Positions 1 to 6,356 of a DNA stretch of 7,477 bases are shown here, piece by piece. The position numbers and the translations under genes are program-made. The notes beneath the pieces are model-generated. The model worked only from the letters and a program-made list of their open reading frames with translations. It was not told the origin of the DNA and searched no databases. The stretch's first letter is position 1. The number at the start of each line of letters is the position of its first letter. The stretch spans positions 1 to 7,477 of the forward strand of contig JAGRHK010000067.1 of assembly GCA_020444985.1 (NCBI GenBank), read 5' to 3'. The stretch is from Candidatus Competibacteraceae bacterium (lineage in GTDB: Bacteria; Pseudomonadota; Gammaproteobacteria; Competibacterales; Competibacteraceae).

Positions 1-171
1 TAACCAATGACATCGCGGGCCAGCGGACGCCTGAAAAAGCTCAATTTTCATCAAAATAATATCTTTACTCCCGCCAAACCCCGAGCAAAAGCTGCGTCGC
101 TGGTTCATTATTCAACAGGCCATTTCCCATGATGTTGAATGACGTTGCAAGGGATGCCGCCGCAGAAGCTG

Positions 172-189
172 CTCTTTTTGAAAAAAGAG
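172..189. repeat. Near-perfect 18-bp palindrome
   Basis: CTCTTTTTG at 172-180 is followed directly by AAAAAAGAG at 181-189. The two arms match except at the central pair. It could be a small operator-like site or the end of a decayed dispersed repeat. Read on the - strand, 205-172 resembles the 234-268 repeat in layout: A-rich start, two C/T-rich blocks, then an A-rich block ending in GAG or GGGG. I count about 22 of 34 matching positions by eye, so the relation is only suggestive. The 8-9 base arms have no real loop, so a stable RNA hairpin is unlikely. Confidence 0.4.
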
Positions 190-236
190 AGTCAGGAGGG
201 ATTTTGACAGGCAACGGTAATCTACGGCGTTCAAAT

Positions 237-268
237 TTCCCCTTATCCCTCTTTGCTGAAAAGGGGAA
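237..268 (+). promoter_or_regulatory. Inverted repeat enclosing the ribosome binding site of the exporter gene
   Basis: TTCCCCTT at 237-244 is perfectly complementary to AAGGGGAA at 261-268, with a 16-base loop between them. The right arm contains AAGGGG (261-266), the best Shine-Dalgarno match for the exporter start codons at 272 and 275. In RNA this hairpin would hide the ribosome binding site, which could limit translation of the first operon gene. The layout, a C-rich arm, a second CCCTCTTT block, then AAAAGGGG, also resembles dispersed intergenic repeats common in proteobacteria. It may therefore be a mobile repeat that happens to lie here. The base pairing is seen directly; the regulatory role is inferred. 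Confidence 0.45.
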
Positions 269-271
269 CCG

Positions 272-2617
272 ATGATGCAAAACTTATTGGGAAACGGTAT
301 TCGGTTGATCTGGCTACTCGCCGCGTTGGGCTGTAGCTGGATCGTGTTCACCACGCCGGTCGTCGCCGACCTCACCTTGTTTGTGCCGCGCGCTGATCCT
401 GTGGCTGAGTTGCTGCTCAAACAGTTGCGCAGTGGTCCAACCACCCGACTGATCCTGATTGGCCTGTCTGGCGACGAGGAAAACGTGCGTGCGGACGCCA
501 GTCAACAGCTGGCCTTGCGATTACCAGCCAGCGGCCGATTTTCCCGGGTGGAGAATGGCGCGGATGTCCTGCCCGACACCGAATTGGCGCTGCTTTACAC
601 GCATCGTTATCTGCTCAGTCCTAAAGTAACCTCGGAACGCTTCACCGCAGATGCGCTGCGCACTGCCTTGCAACAGCGCTTGCAGGAGTTGGCGTCACCG
701 CTGGCGGTATTGCACAAGCGCTGGCTGCCCGGCGATCCCACTGGGGAATTGTTCAGCCTGTTGCAGGTGTGGTCGACCGGAATAGGCGCGCCGGCGAAAA
801 GGCGCGGCGTCTGGTTCAGCCCTGATGGCGCGCGCGCGCTCTTGTTGGTCGAGACTCATGCCTCCGGTTACGATTTGGCCGCGCAACGTGATGCCGTCAA
901 CGCGATTCGCACCGCATTCGCGGAAGTCGCGGCTGGAACCGACCTGGAATTAGCGATGAGTGGCCCCGGCGTGTTGGCGACGCTGGCCGAGGATCAGATT
1001 CGCGCGGAGGCAGCCGTATTGAGCACGCTGGCCATAGCAGCGATGGTGCTGATTCTGATCGGGGTTTATCGTTCGGCGCGGACGGTCTGGCTGGGCGCAT
1101 TACCGATGTTAAGCGCACTACTGACTGGCGCGGCGGCGGTGGACCTGCTCTTCGGTCAAATGTACATGATCACCCTAGCGTTCAGCATGACACTGCTGGG
1201 CGAAACCCTGGATTATCCGACCTATCTGTTCAGCCACCGCCAGGCCGGCGAGACAGTGACCGATACCCTGCGCCAGCTCTGGCCGACCTTGCGGTTGTGC
1301 GTGGCGACGACCTTGCTGGGTTGTCTCGCCATGCTCGTTGGCGATTTTCCGGGACTGAGTCAGTTAGGCGTGTTCACCATGGTCGGAATCGTTGCTGCCG
1401 TGGCGGCCACGCGCTGGCTGTTGCCGGCCCTGTTGCCGACTGACTGGACGCCGCCGCGACCCGCCACGCCGGGACCGTGGGCGGATCGGTTACTGAAGCC
1501 GCGTCCGAAGCTGGCGCTGGCCATCGGTTTGGGAGGATTGGCGCTGCTTCTCTTCCTGTGGGTCAAGGCGCCGCCCTTATGGGAAGACAATCTGGCCGTG
1601 CTGAGTCCCGTACCTCGTGATCTGCTCCAGCTTGATCGGCAACTGCGGCGCGCTTTAGGAGCGCCGGAAGTAGGTCACTTGATCGTCATGACCGCCCCGG
1701 ATGCGGAAACCGCCTTGCAGCATGGCGAACGGCTTGCCGCTTGGCTCGATGTGCAGCAGGCGGCAGGTCTGCTGGACGGTTACGACGGGGCCATGCGCTA
1801 TCTGCCCAGTCAGGCTACGCAACGGCAACGGCAGGATGCGCTGCCAACACCAGCAATATTAGCAACCCGCCTGGAATCGGCCTTGGAAGGATTGCCTTTC
1901 AAACCGGGATTGTTTGCGCCGTTTCTCGATGCGGTTAACACCACCCGCACGGCCTTACCGATAACCCCCGAAGATTTGCGCGGAACCTTGCTGGCAACGC
2001 GGGTTGACGCGCTGCTATCCCCTGACGCGCGGGGTTGGACAGCCTTATTGCCGCTAAGCGGGGTGCGCGATCCAGGAGCGCTGGCTGCATCTTTGCCGGA
2101 CTGGCCAGACAGCCACGCCTACTATCTGGATTTGCGCGCCGAAACCAGTCGGTTAGTCGCTGGCTTTCGCGAGCAGGCGCTGATTCGACTGGGTTGGGGA
2201 GCATTGTTGATCATCGGCGTCGTCTGGATCGGACTGCGCTCCTGGCGGCGAACCATCGCCGCTCTCCTGCCGGTGTGGCTGGGGCTGATTGTGGATGTGG
2301 CCGCGTTGCTGGCGCTGGGGGAGCGGCTGACCCTGTTCCATCTGGTGTCGTTGCTGCTGGTATTCGGCATCGGCGTCGATTATGGTCTATTTTTCAGTCG
2401 ACCGGCCGTCGATGCAGCCGCGCGCCGCCGCACCTTGCACGCTTTGCTGGTGTGCTGTGGTTCAGCGTTGACCGTTTTTGGGTTATTGTCTGTTTCCACA
2501 CTACCGGCGTTGCGCGCCATTGGCCTAACCGTCAGTTTGGGCGTTGCCGCCAGCTTCGTAGCCGCCCTGTTGGCTGCGCGACCCCTGTCACTGCAACTGT
2601 TTGAACGAGTTAAATGA
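272..2617 (+). CDS. MMPL/RND-family inner-membrane exporter of the pigment cluster
   Basis: A 781-residue membrane protein with the duplicated RND/MMPL layout. One N-terminal helix (about 11-30) leads to a large periplasmic loop (31-246) opening with DLTLFVPRAD. Five or six helices follow (about 247-388), then another at 413-431, a second periplasmic loop (432-637) and five final helices (638-770). The two halves carry matching intramembrane signatures, GETLDYPTYLFSH at 310-322 and FGIGVDYGLFFSR at 698-710. Their aspartates are the usual proton-relay positions of this superfamily. MMPL-type exporters are regular members of aryl-polyene and xanthomonadin clusters, where they are thought to move the lipid-like pigment or its precursors out of the inner membrane. 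The start may be ATG 272 or ATG 275; AAGGGG at 261-266 suits both. It ends 3 bases before the KS gene. The family is secure, while the substrate is inferred from context. Confidence 0.88.
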   Translation: MMQNLLGNGIRLIWLLAALGCSWIVFTTPVVADLTLFVPRADPVAELLLKQLRSGPTTRLILIGLSGDEENVRADASQQLALRLPASGRFSRVENGADVLPDTELALLYTHRYLLSPKVTSERFTADALRTALQQRLQELASPLAVLHKRWLPGDPTGELFSLLQVWSTGIGAPAKRRGVWFSPDGARALLLVETHASGYDLAAQRDAVNAIRTAFAEVAAGTDLELAMSGPGVLATLAEDQIRAEAAVLSTLAIAAMVLILIGVYRSARTVWLGALPMLSALLTGAAAVDLLFGQMYMITLAFSMTLLGETLDYPTYLFSHRQAGETVTDTLRQLWPTLRLCVATTLLGCLAMLVGDFPGLSQLGVFTMVGIVAAVAATRWLLPALLPTDWTPPRPATPGPWADRLLKPRPKLALAIGLGGLALLLFLWVKAPPLWEDNLAVLSPVPRDLLQLDRQLRRALGAPEVGHLIVMTAPDAETALQHGERLAAWLDVQQAAGLLDGYDGAMRYLPSQATQRQRQDALPTPAILATRLESALEGLPFKPGLFAPFLDAVNTTRTALPITPEDLRGTLLATRVDALLSPDARGWTALLPLSGVRDPGALAASLPDWPDSHAYYLDLRAETSRLVAGFREQALIRLGWGALLIIGVVWIGLRSWRRTIAALLPVWLGLIVDVAALLALGERLTLFHLVSLLLVFGIGVDYGLFFSRPAVDAAARRRTLHALLVCCGSALTVFGLLSVSTLPALRAIGLTVSLGVAASFVAALLAARPLSLQLFERVK

Positions 2618-2620
2618 ATC

Positions 2621-3817
2621 ATGGCGATCAAGCCACTGGCTGTTACCGCTTGTACGGTGACTAATGCGCTGGGACGCGGCATGGCGGCCTCCCTGACGGC
2701 ATTGCGCAATGAGGAGAGCGGCCTGCGCCCTTGCGATTTCGAAGATGCTGATTTGCCCACCTGGATCGGTCGGGTCGCTGGTGTGGAAGAAGAGCCGCTA
2801 ACCGGTGAATTCACCGCTTTTGATTGTCGCAACAATCGCTTGGCGCGGCTGGCTTTGGAGCAGGATGGCTTCTCAACCGCCGTGCGGCAGGCTCGCGATC
2901 GCTATGGCGCGGAACGCATCGGGGTTTTCGTGGGCACCAGCACCTCGGGGATTGGCGCGACCGAACAGGCTTATCGCAACCGCGATTTGGCAACCGGCTG
3001 TCTGCCGGCGACCTTTGACTACCAACACACCCACAACCTGTTCTCAGCGGCAGATTTAACCCGGCGCTGGCTGGGATTGAACGGCGTGGCGCTGGCGATA
3101 TCGACCGCCTGCTCTTCCAGCGCCAAGGCGTTTGCCTCGGCTTTTCGCCATATCAGCGCCGGATTTTGCGACGCCGCCGTGGTGGGTGGAGTGGACAGCC
3201 TGTGTCTCACGACCCTCTATGGGTTTAATGCCCTGGGACTGGCTTCCACGCAAGTCTGCCGTCCCTGGGATCGTGAACGCGATGGTTTAAGCATTGGCGA
3301 GGCGGCCGGTTTCGCCTTGCTGGAATGGGCCGAACCGGGCGATGGATGTATCCGTCTGCTCGGTTATGGAGAAAGCAGCGATGCCTATCACATGACCGCC
3401 GCGCATCCCGAGGGCGCCGGCGCGGCGCTGGCCATGGAACAGGCTCTGGCGCGCGCAGGATTGCCGCCGGAACATGTGGACTATATCAATCTGCACGGCA
3501 CGGCGACTCCATTGAACGACGCTGCTGAGGACAAGGCGATGCTGCGCGTGTTTGGAACCGGCGCGCCTTGTAGCTCCACAAAGGGCTGGACCGGACATAC
3601 GCTGGGGGCGGCAGGTATTGTTGAAGCGCTGTTGGTCGGACTGTGCCTGGAACAGGGCTTCATTCCTGGCATGCTCAACACGCGCCATCGCGATCCGAAC
3701 CTGGGCGCAGGCGTGGTGTTGCACAATCGGGAACAGACCTTGCGGATCGCCATGAGTAATTCTTTCGGCTTTGGCGGCACCAATTGCAGTCTGCTGTTTG
3801 GACGGGAGGAGGGATGA
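2621..3817 (+). CDS. Beta-ketoacyl-ACP synthase (FabF-like, aryl-polyene type)
   Basis: A 398-residue condensing enzyme of normal FabF/KS length. It joins malonyl-ACP units to a growing acyl chain by decarboxylative Claisen condensation in the cytoplasm. The full active site is visible: nucleophile Cys164 in STACSSS (161-167), His292 in LHGTATPLND (291-300), Lys321 in STKG, His326 in GHTLGAAG (325-332), and the C-terminal SNSFGFGGTN (379-388) that shapes the acyl pocket. The neighbouring catalytic-Cys-less KS homologue and ketoreductase make a type II polyene synthase role far likelier than housekeeping fatty acid synthesis. It would correspond to an ApeO- or ApeR-type enzyme, but I cannot tell which. 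ATG 2621 comes 3 bases after the exporter stop. The Shine-Dalgarno is weak (GAG at 2607-2609), so it probably depends on translation of the upstream gene. The stop overlaps the next start as ATGA. Confidence 0.92.
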   Translation: MAIKPLAVTACTVTNALGRGMAASLTALRNEESGLRPCDFEDADLPTWIGRVAGVEEEPLTGEFTAFDCRNNRLARLALEQDGFSTAVRQARDRYGAERIGVFVGTSTSGIGATEQAYRNRDLATGCLPATFDYQHTHNLFSAADLTRRWLGLNGVALAISTACSSSAKAFASAFRHISAGFCDAAVVGGVDSLCLTTLYGFNALGLASTQVCRPWDRERDGLSIGEAAGFALLEWAEPGDGCIRLLGYGESSDAYHMTAAHPEGAGAALAMEQALARAGLPPEHVDYINLHGTATPLNDAAEDKAMLRVFGTGAPCSSTKGWTGHTLGAAGIVEALLVGLCLEQGFIPGMLNTRHRDPNLGAGVVLHNREQTLRIAMSNSFGFGGTNCSLLFGREEG

Positions 3818-4620
3818 GCGTCCTGCATCTGGAAGCCATCGGACTCATGGCGCCGGGTCTGGTGGGCTGGGAGCGCAGTCGGGCGGTGCTGGCGGGTGAA
3901 CAACCCTATCAGACCGCGCCGCTGCCGGCGACCCTTGCGATGTTGTTGCCAGCGAACGAGCGGCGTCGAACGACCGCTACGGTGAAGCTGGCGTTGCAGG
4001 TCGCGCAAGAGGCGATGGATGGGATGAAAGCGCAGTGGCAAACCCGGAGGGATTGCATGCCCCCTACTGTCCTGGCGTCTTCCGGCGGGGATAGTGAAGT
4101 GCTAAACAAAATCTGTATGGCCCTGACCGAGCCGGATCGGGCGGTTTCGCCGACGCAATTTCATCATTCCGTGCATAACACGCCCGCCGGTTATTGGGCG
4201 ATTGCGACCGGTTGCACTTTATCTTCGCTGAGTCTGTCTGCTTACGACGGCAGTTTTGCGGCGGGCTTGCGGGAAGCGGCAGCGTTGGCTTCGACTGAAG
4301 CGACCCGGGTTTTATTGATTGCTTATGATTTGCCATTACCCTTTCCGCTTGCAGAGCGCCGGACGATCGTCGCGCCATTCGCGGTGGCGCTGCTGCTGAA
4401 TCCAGCGCCAATTAACGAGCGCTTGGCGTTGCTCCGCATCAAGCCGGGTTGCTCAGGAACAGCCGACCGGTTGGAGTCTGCAGAATTGGAGCAACTGCGC
4501 GCGGGCAATCCCGCAGCGCGGAGTTTGCCCTTGTTGTGCGCGATCGCAAGACGAAGGGCGGGTCCCATTGCGCTGGATACCGGCGATGACGCCATTTTAG
4601 GAATGGAGATCACGCCATGA
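3814..4620 (+). CDS. Chain-length-factor-like protein (ketoacyl-synthase N-terminal-like domain)
   Basis: A 268-residue protein resembling the N-terminal half of a ketosynthase, about the size of the chain-length-factor-like proteins (PF13723 type, ApeC-like) of aryl-polyene clusters. Recognisable parts are LLPANERRR (44-52), ASSGGDSEV (88-96), SPTQFHHSVHNTPAGYWAI (112-130) and SLSAYDGSFAAGL (140-152). The last aligns with the catalytic-cysteine loop of the neighbouring KS, but Tyr144 stands where the Cys should be. No HGT or KS-type C-terminal His motif is present, so it should not condense by itself. In known systems such proteins form a heterodimer with an active KS and set chain length. 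I chose ATG 3814: it overlaps the KS stop as ATGA and has GGGAGG at 3804-3809. The in-frame ATG 3784 would add 10 residues read from inside the KS gene. Family by motif recognition; partner inferred from adjacency. Confidence 0.8.
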   Translation: MSVLHLEAIGLMAPGLVGWERSRAVLAGEQPYQTAPLPATLAMLLPANERRRTTATVKLALQVAQEAMDGMKAQWQTRRDCMPPTVLASSGGDSEVLNKICMALTEPDRAVSPTQFHHSVHNTPAGYWAIATGCTLSSLSLSAYDGSFAAGLREAAALASTEATRVLLIAYDLPLPFPLAERRTIVAPFAVALLLNPAPINERLALLRIKPGCSGTADRLESAELEQLRAGNPAARSLPLLCAIARRRAGPIALDTGDDAILGMEITP

Positions 4621-5336
4621 AACGCGCGTTGGTGACTGGCGGCGGCGGCGACATTGGCCGGGCAATTTGCCGGCGGCTTGGGCAGGATGGGCTGCACGTC
4701 ATCGTCCACAGTTACCAGCATCCCGAACAGGCGCTCAGCGTCGTAGCGGCGATTCGAAGGGGGGGCGGTTCAGCGGAAACGATCGAGTTTGACGTGACCG
4801 ATGAAGCGCGGACCGGCGCCGCGCTGGCGAAATTGCTGGAAGCTGGACCGATTCAGGTGCTGGTGAATAACGCCGGCGTTCATGCCGATGCGCCCATGGC
4901 CGGGATGTCCTCAGCGCAATGGCGGCTACCGATCGAAGTCTGTCTGCACGGCTTTTTCAATGTGACCCAACCGCTGTTATTGCCAATGATCGGCGCGCGC
5001 TGGGGCCGCATTATCAATATCTCCTCCCTGACTGGCGTCACGGGCAACCGGGGACAGACCAATTATGCCGCCGCCAAGGCCGGATTACATGGGGCGACCA
5101 AAGCGCTGGCGCTGGAGCTGGCCTCGCGCGGGGTTACGGTCAACGCCATCGCGCCAGGGATTATCACCGGATCCGTCGCTGATGCGGTTTTCGATATGAA
5201 GGCGATCAAAGATTTGGTGCCTATGCGGCGCGCAGGAACGCCGGAAGAAGTCGCGGCGCTGGCCGGATTTCTGGCTTCCGAGGGAGCCGGTTATCTGACG
5301 GGCCAGATTATCAATCTGAACGGCGGCATTGTCTGA
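4617..5336 (+). CDS. fabG: 3-oxoacyl-ACP reductase, FabG-type short-chain dehydrogenase
   Basis: A 239-residue classical short-chain dehydrogenase of FabG length that reduces beta-ketoacyl-ACP to beta-hydroxyacyl-ACP with NAD(P)H in the cytoplasm. It shows TGGGGDIG (7-14) for nucleotide binding, NNAG (84-87), catalytic Ser137 in INISSLTG, Tyr150 and Lys154 in the YxxxK motif, and the usual C-terminal YLTGQIINLNGG. In place of the fourth tetrad residue, Asn in most of the family (motif xNL), it has Cys109 in EVCLHGFFNVTQ. In this operon it is the likely ketoreductase of the polyene cycle (ApeQ-like); the dehydratase that would follow is outside the window. ATG 4617 overlaps the preceding stop as ATGA, with TGGAGA at 4604-4609 as ribosome binding site. 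The symbol is by homology, as this is probably a cluster-specific paralogue rather than the housekeeping gene. Confidence 0.87.
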   Translation: MKRALVTGGGGDIGRAICRRLGQDGLHVIVHSYQHPEQALSVVAAIRRGGGSAETIEFDVTDEARTGAALAKLLEAGPIQVLVNNAGVHADAPMAGMSSAQWRLPIEVCLHGFFNVTQPLLLPMIGARWGRIINISSLTGVTGNRGQTNYAAAKAGLHGATKALALELASRGVTVNAIAPGIITGSVADAVFDMKAIKDLVPMRRAGTPEEVAALAGFLASEGAGYLTGQIINLNGGIV

Positions 5337-6124
5337 TGTCTGCAACCCTTACCTCGCTCGCGCTGGCAAACGCAGGGGATGCGTCGCCGATGCCGGTCGC
5401 CGTGGTCATTCCCGCCTTTAACGAAGCGGCTACGATCGCCGATATCGTCGGCCGCGCCCGGCGACAGGTCGCTACGGTGATCGTGGTCGACGACGGTTCC
5501 TGGGACGATACCGCTCATCAGGCTCAATCAGCGGGCGCCCAAGTTCTTTGCCAACCGATGAATCAAGGCAAGGGCGCAGCGTTATGGCGAGGGATGCAAG
5601 AAGCACTGCTCAGCGGCGTGGATGCGGTCATGACTCTGGATGGCGATGGTCAGCACTGCCCCGAGGATCTTCCGAAGCTGTTGGAAATGCACCAAGTCCA
5701 ACCCAAACGTCTGATTATTGCGGCTCGGCTGGCGCACCGCGACCGCGCTCCACCGTTGCGGCGCTTTGCGAATGGCATGGCCGATTTCTGGATATCCTGG
5801 GCTGCAGGTTGCCCGATATGCGACACCCAGTCCGGTTTCCGGCTGTATCCCGCTGCCCTGCTCCGCAAATTACCGCCACCGGGAAATCAGCGAGGCGGCT
5901 TTGTGTTTGAAAGCGAAGTATTGATCCGGGCGGCGCATCACGGTCATTACCCGGCGACCGTGGGGATAGCGACCCTCTATCACGCGCAGGGCCGACCCAG
6001 TCATTACCAACCCTGGCGAGATACGTTGCGCATTATCGCCATGGTGGGGTGGAAATTGATCAAACGCGGGTTATATCCGTTGGGTTTGTTGCGGTCGCTG
6101 GGCTACGTAAAGCTTAAAACTTAA
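5336..6124 (+). CDS. Family 2 glycosyltransferase (dolichyl-phosphate-mannose-synthase-like)
   Basis: A 262-residue GT-A fold glycosyltransferase. Motifs in order are VVIPAFNE (23-30), VDDGSWDDT (51-59) for nucleotide-sugar binding, LDGDGQHCPED (101-111) with the metal-binding DxD-type aspartates, and DTQSGFRLYP (163-172), typical of DPM1-like GT2 enzymes. There is no signal peptide or clear transmembrane anchor; a basic, amphipathic C-terminus (about 228-262) may touch the membrane. GT2 genes are regular members of aryl-polyene and xanthomonadin clusters, where the chain ends up in a glycolipid-like product. The sugar donor and acceptor here cannot be read from sequence. It starts at ATG 5336, sharing one base with the FabG stop (TGATG) and lacking a clear ribosome binding site, which suggests coupled translation. 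Met19 (MPVAVVIPAFNE) is an alternative start that fits the usual family N-terminus better. It is the last gene of the operon and is followed by terminators. Confidence 0.85.
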   Translation: MSATLTSLALANAGDASPMPVAVVIPAFNEAATIADIVGRARRQVATVIVVDDGSWDDTAHQAQSAGAQVLCQPMNQGKGAALWRGMQEALLSGVDAVMTLDGDGQHCPEDLPKLLEMHQVQPKRLIIAARLAHRDRAPPLRRFANGMADFWISWAAGCPICDTQSGFRLYPAALLRKLPPPGNQRGGFVFESEVLIRAAHHGHYPATVGIATLYHAQGRPSHYQPWRDTLRIIAMVGWKLIKRGLYPLGLLRSLGYVKLKT

Positions 6125-6131
6125 AGCTTAA
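6108..6131. repeat. 10-bp direct repeat across the glycosyltransferase stop codon
   Basis: TAAAGCTTAA occurs at 6108-6117 and again at 6122-6131, with a 14-base period. The second copy starts with the stop codon itself. The second copy also belongs to the 8-bp palindrome GCTTAAGC at 6126-6133. It may be a short slippage duplication at the end of the gene. No function is evident. Confidence 0.5.
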
Positions 6132-6227
6132 GCAAGGCTCTGCTCATCGTCTCGCCTAAGAATTCGGAGCATCTCACGCAATCGGGGTTCGGGTTGCAAT
6201 TTTTTCGCACTGGCCCACCTTACGAGT

Positions 6228-6258
6228 AGCAGAAAACACAGCAATCTGCTCATTTTTT
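6228..6258 (+). terminator. Candidate Rho-independent terminator for the pigment operon
   Basis: AGCAGA (6228-6233) pairs with TCTGCT (6245-6250) across an 11-base loop. After CA, a run of six T follows (6253-6258). The stem is short, though one more G-C pair can form past a bulged T at 6227. It lies about 100 bases after the glycosyltransferase stop, just before the stronger bidirectional terminator, so it could be a first, leaky stop. This is a weaker call than its neighbour. Confidence 0.4.
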
Positions 6259-6262
6259 AGCA

Positions 6263-6295
6263 ACAAAAAAACCCCGATCAATGGGGCTTTTTGTC
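6263..6295. terminator. Bidirectional Rho-independent terminator between convergent genes
   Basis: CCCC (6272-6275) pairs with GGGG (6283-6286) around the loop GATCAAT, and the stem extends into the A-run on the left (6265-6271) against CTTTTTGT on the right. On the + strand the stem is followed by TTTTT (6288-6292). On the - strand it is followed by a run of seven T. It can therefore end both the glycosyltransferase operon and rquA, which converge here. Confidence 0.82.
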
Positions 6296-6356
6296 GCCAG
6301 GGGCATCTCCACTCCCTCATCCGCAGGTTGGGAGAGGTTGGAAGAAAGGGAGACGA
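6296..6356. other. Short spacer with a weak repeat-like hairpin
   Basis: Between the terminator and the rquA stop, CTCCC (6312-6316) can pair with GGGAG (6330-6334). The C/T-rich then G/A-rich pattern resembles a decayed copy of the CCCTCxCCC/GGGAGAGGG type of dispersed intergenic repeat found in many proteobacteria. The match is by eye and imperfect. A + strand frame open from 6291 across this spacer mostly overlaps rquA antisense and looks non-coding. Confidence 0.25.

Larger units (their letters stand above)
1..271. other. Intergenic region upstream of the pigment operon
   Basis: No convincing gene is visible here. All + strand frames are broken by stops, including TAA at 57-59. The stretch holds two inverted repeats, at 172-189 and 237-268, and a strong AGGAGG at 194-199 with no good start codon behind it. 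A TTGACA lies at 204-209, but no TATAAT-like hexamer follows at 16-18 bases, so I do not call a promoter. On the - strand, an ATG at 51-49 opens a frame of 17 codons that runs off the left edge without a stop. It could be the start of a divergent gene, but its only GGAG (68-71) is 16 bases away. The operon promoter may lie here, unless the operon continues from further left. Confidence 0.6.

Noticed and set aside
1..51. Possible start of a divergent - strand gene at ATG 51-49
   Set aside because: Only 17 codons are visible, the nearest GGAG is too far away, and there is no recognisable N-terminus; kept as a remark only.
204..209. Perfect TTGACA that could be a -35 box
   Set aside because: No TATAAT-like sequence lies 16-18 bases downstream; the best A/T-rich stretch is too far away.
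65..280. 71-codon - strand open frame over the operon leader
   Set aside because: It covers the two inverted repeats and the ribosome binding site region, has no recognisable domain and no clear ribosome binding site; it is most likely chance.
2035..2604. 189-codon + strand frame inside the exporter gene
   Set aside because: It is an alternative frame of the exporter's second half, rich in Arg, Gly and Ala as expected of GC-rich shadow frames, whereas the exporter frame carries clear motifs and helices.
3784..3813. Longer start for the chain-length-factor-like gene
   Set aside because: The added 10 residues come from inside the KS coding end, while ATG 3814 has the ATGA overlap and a better placed Shine-Dalgarno.
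3481..4041. 186-codon - strand frame opposite the KS and chain-length-factor genes
   Set aside because: It is antisense to two well-supported genes, has Arg/Gln/His-rich composition and no motif.
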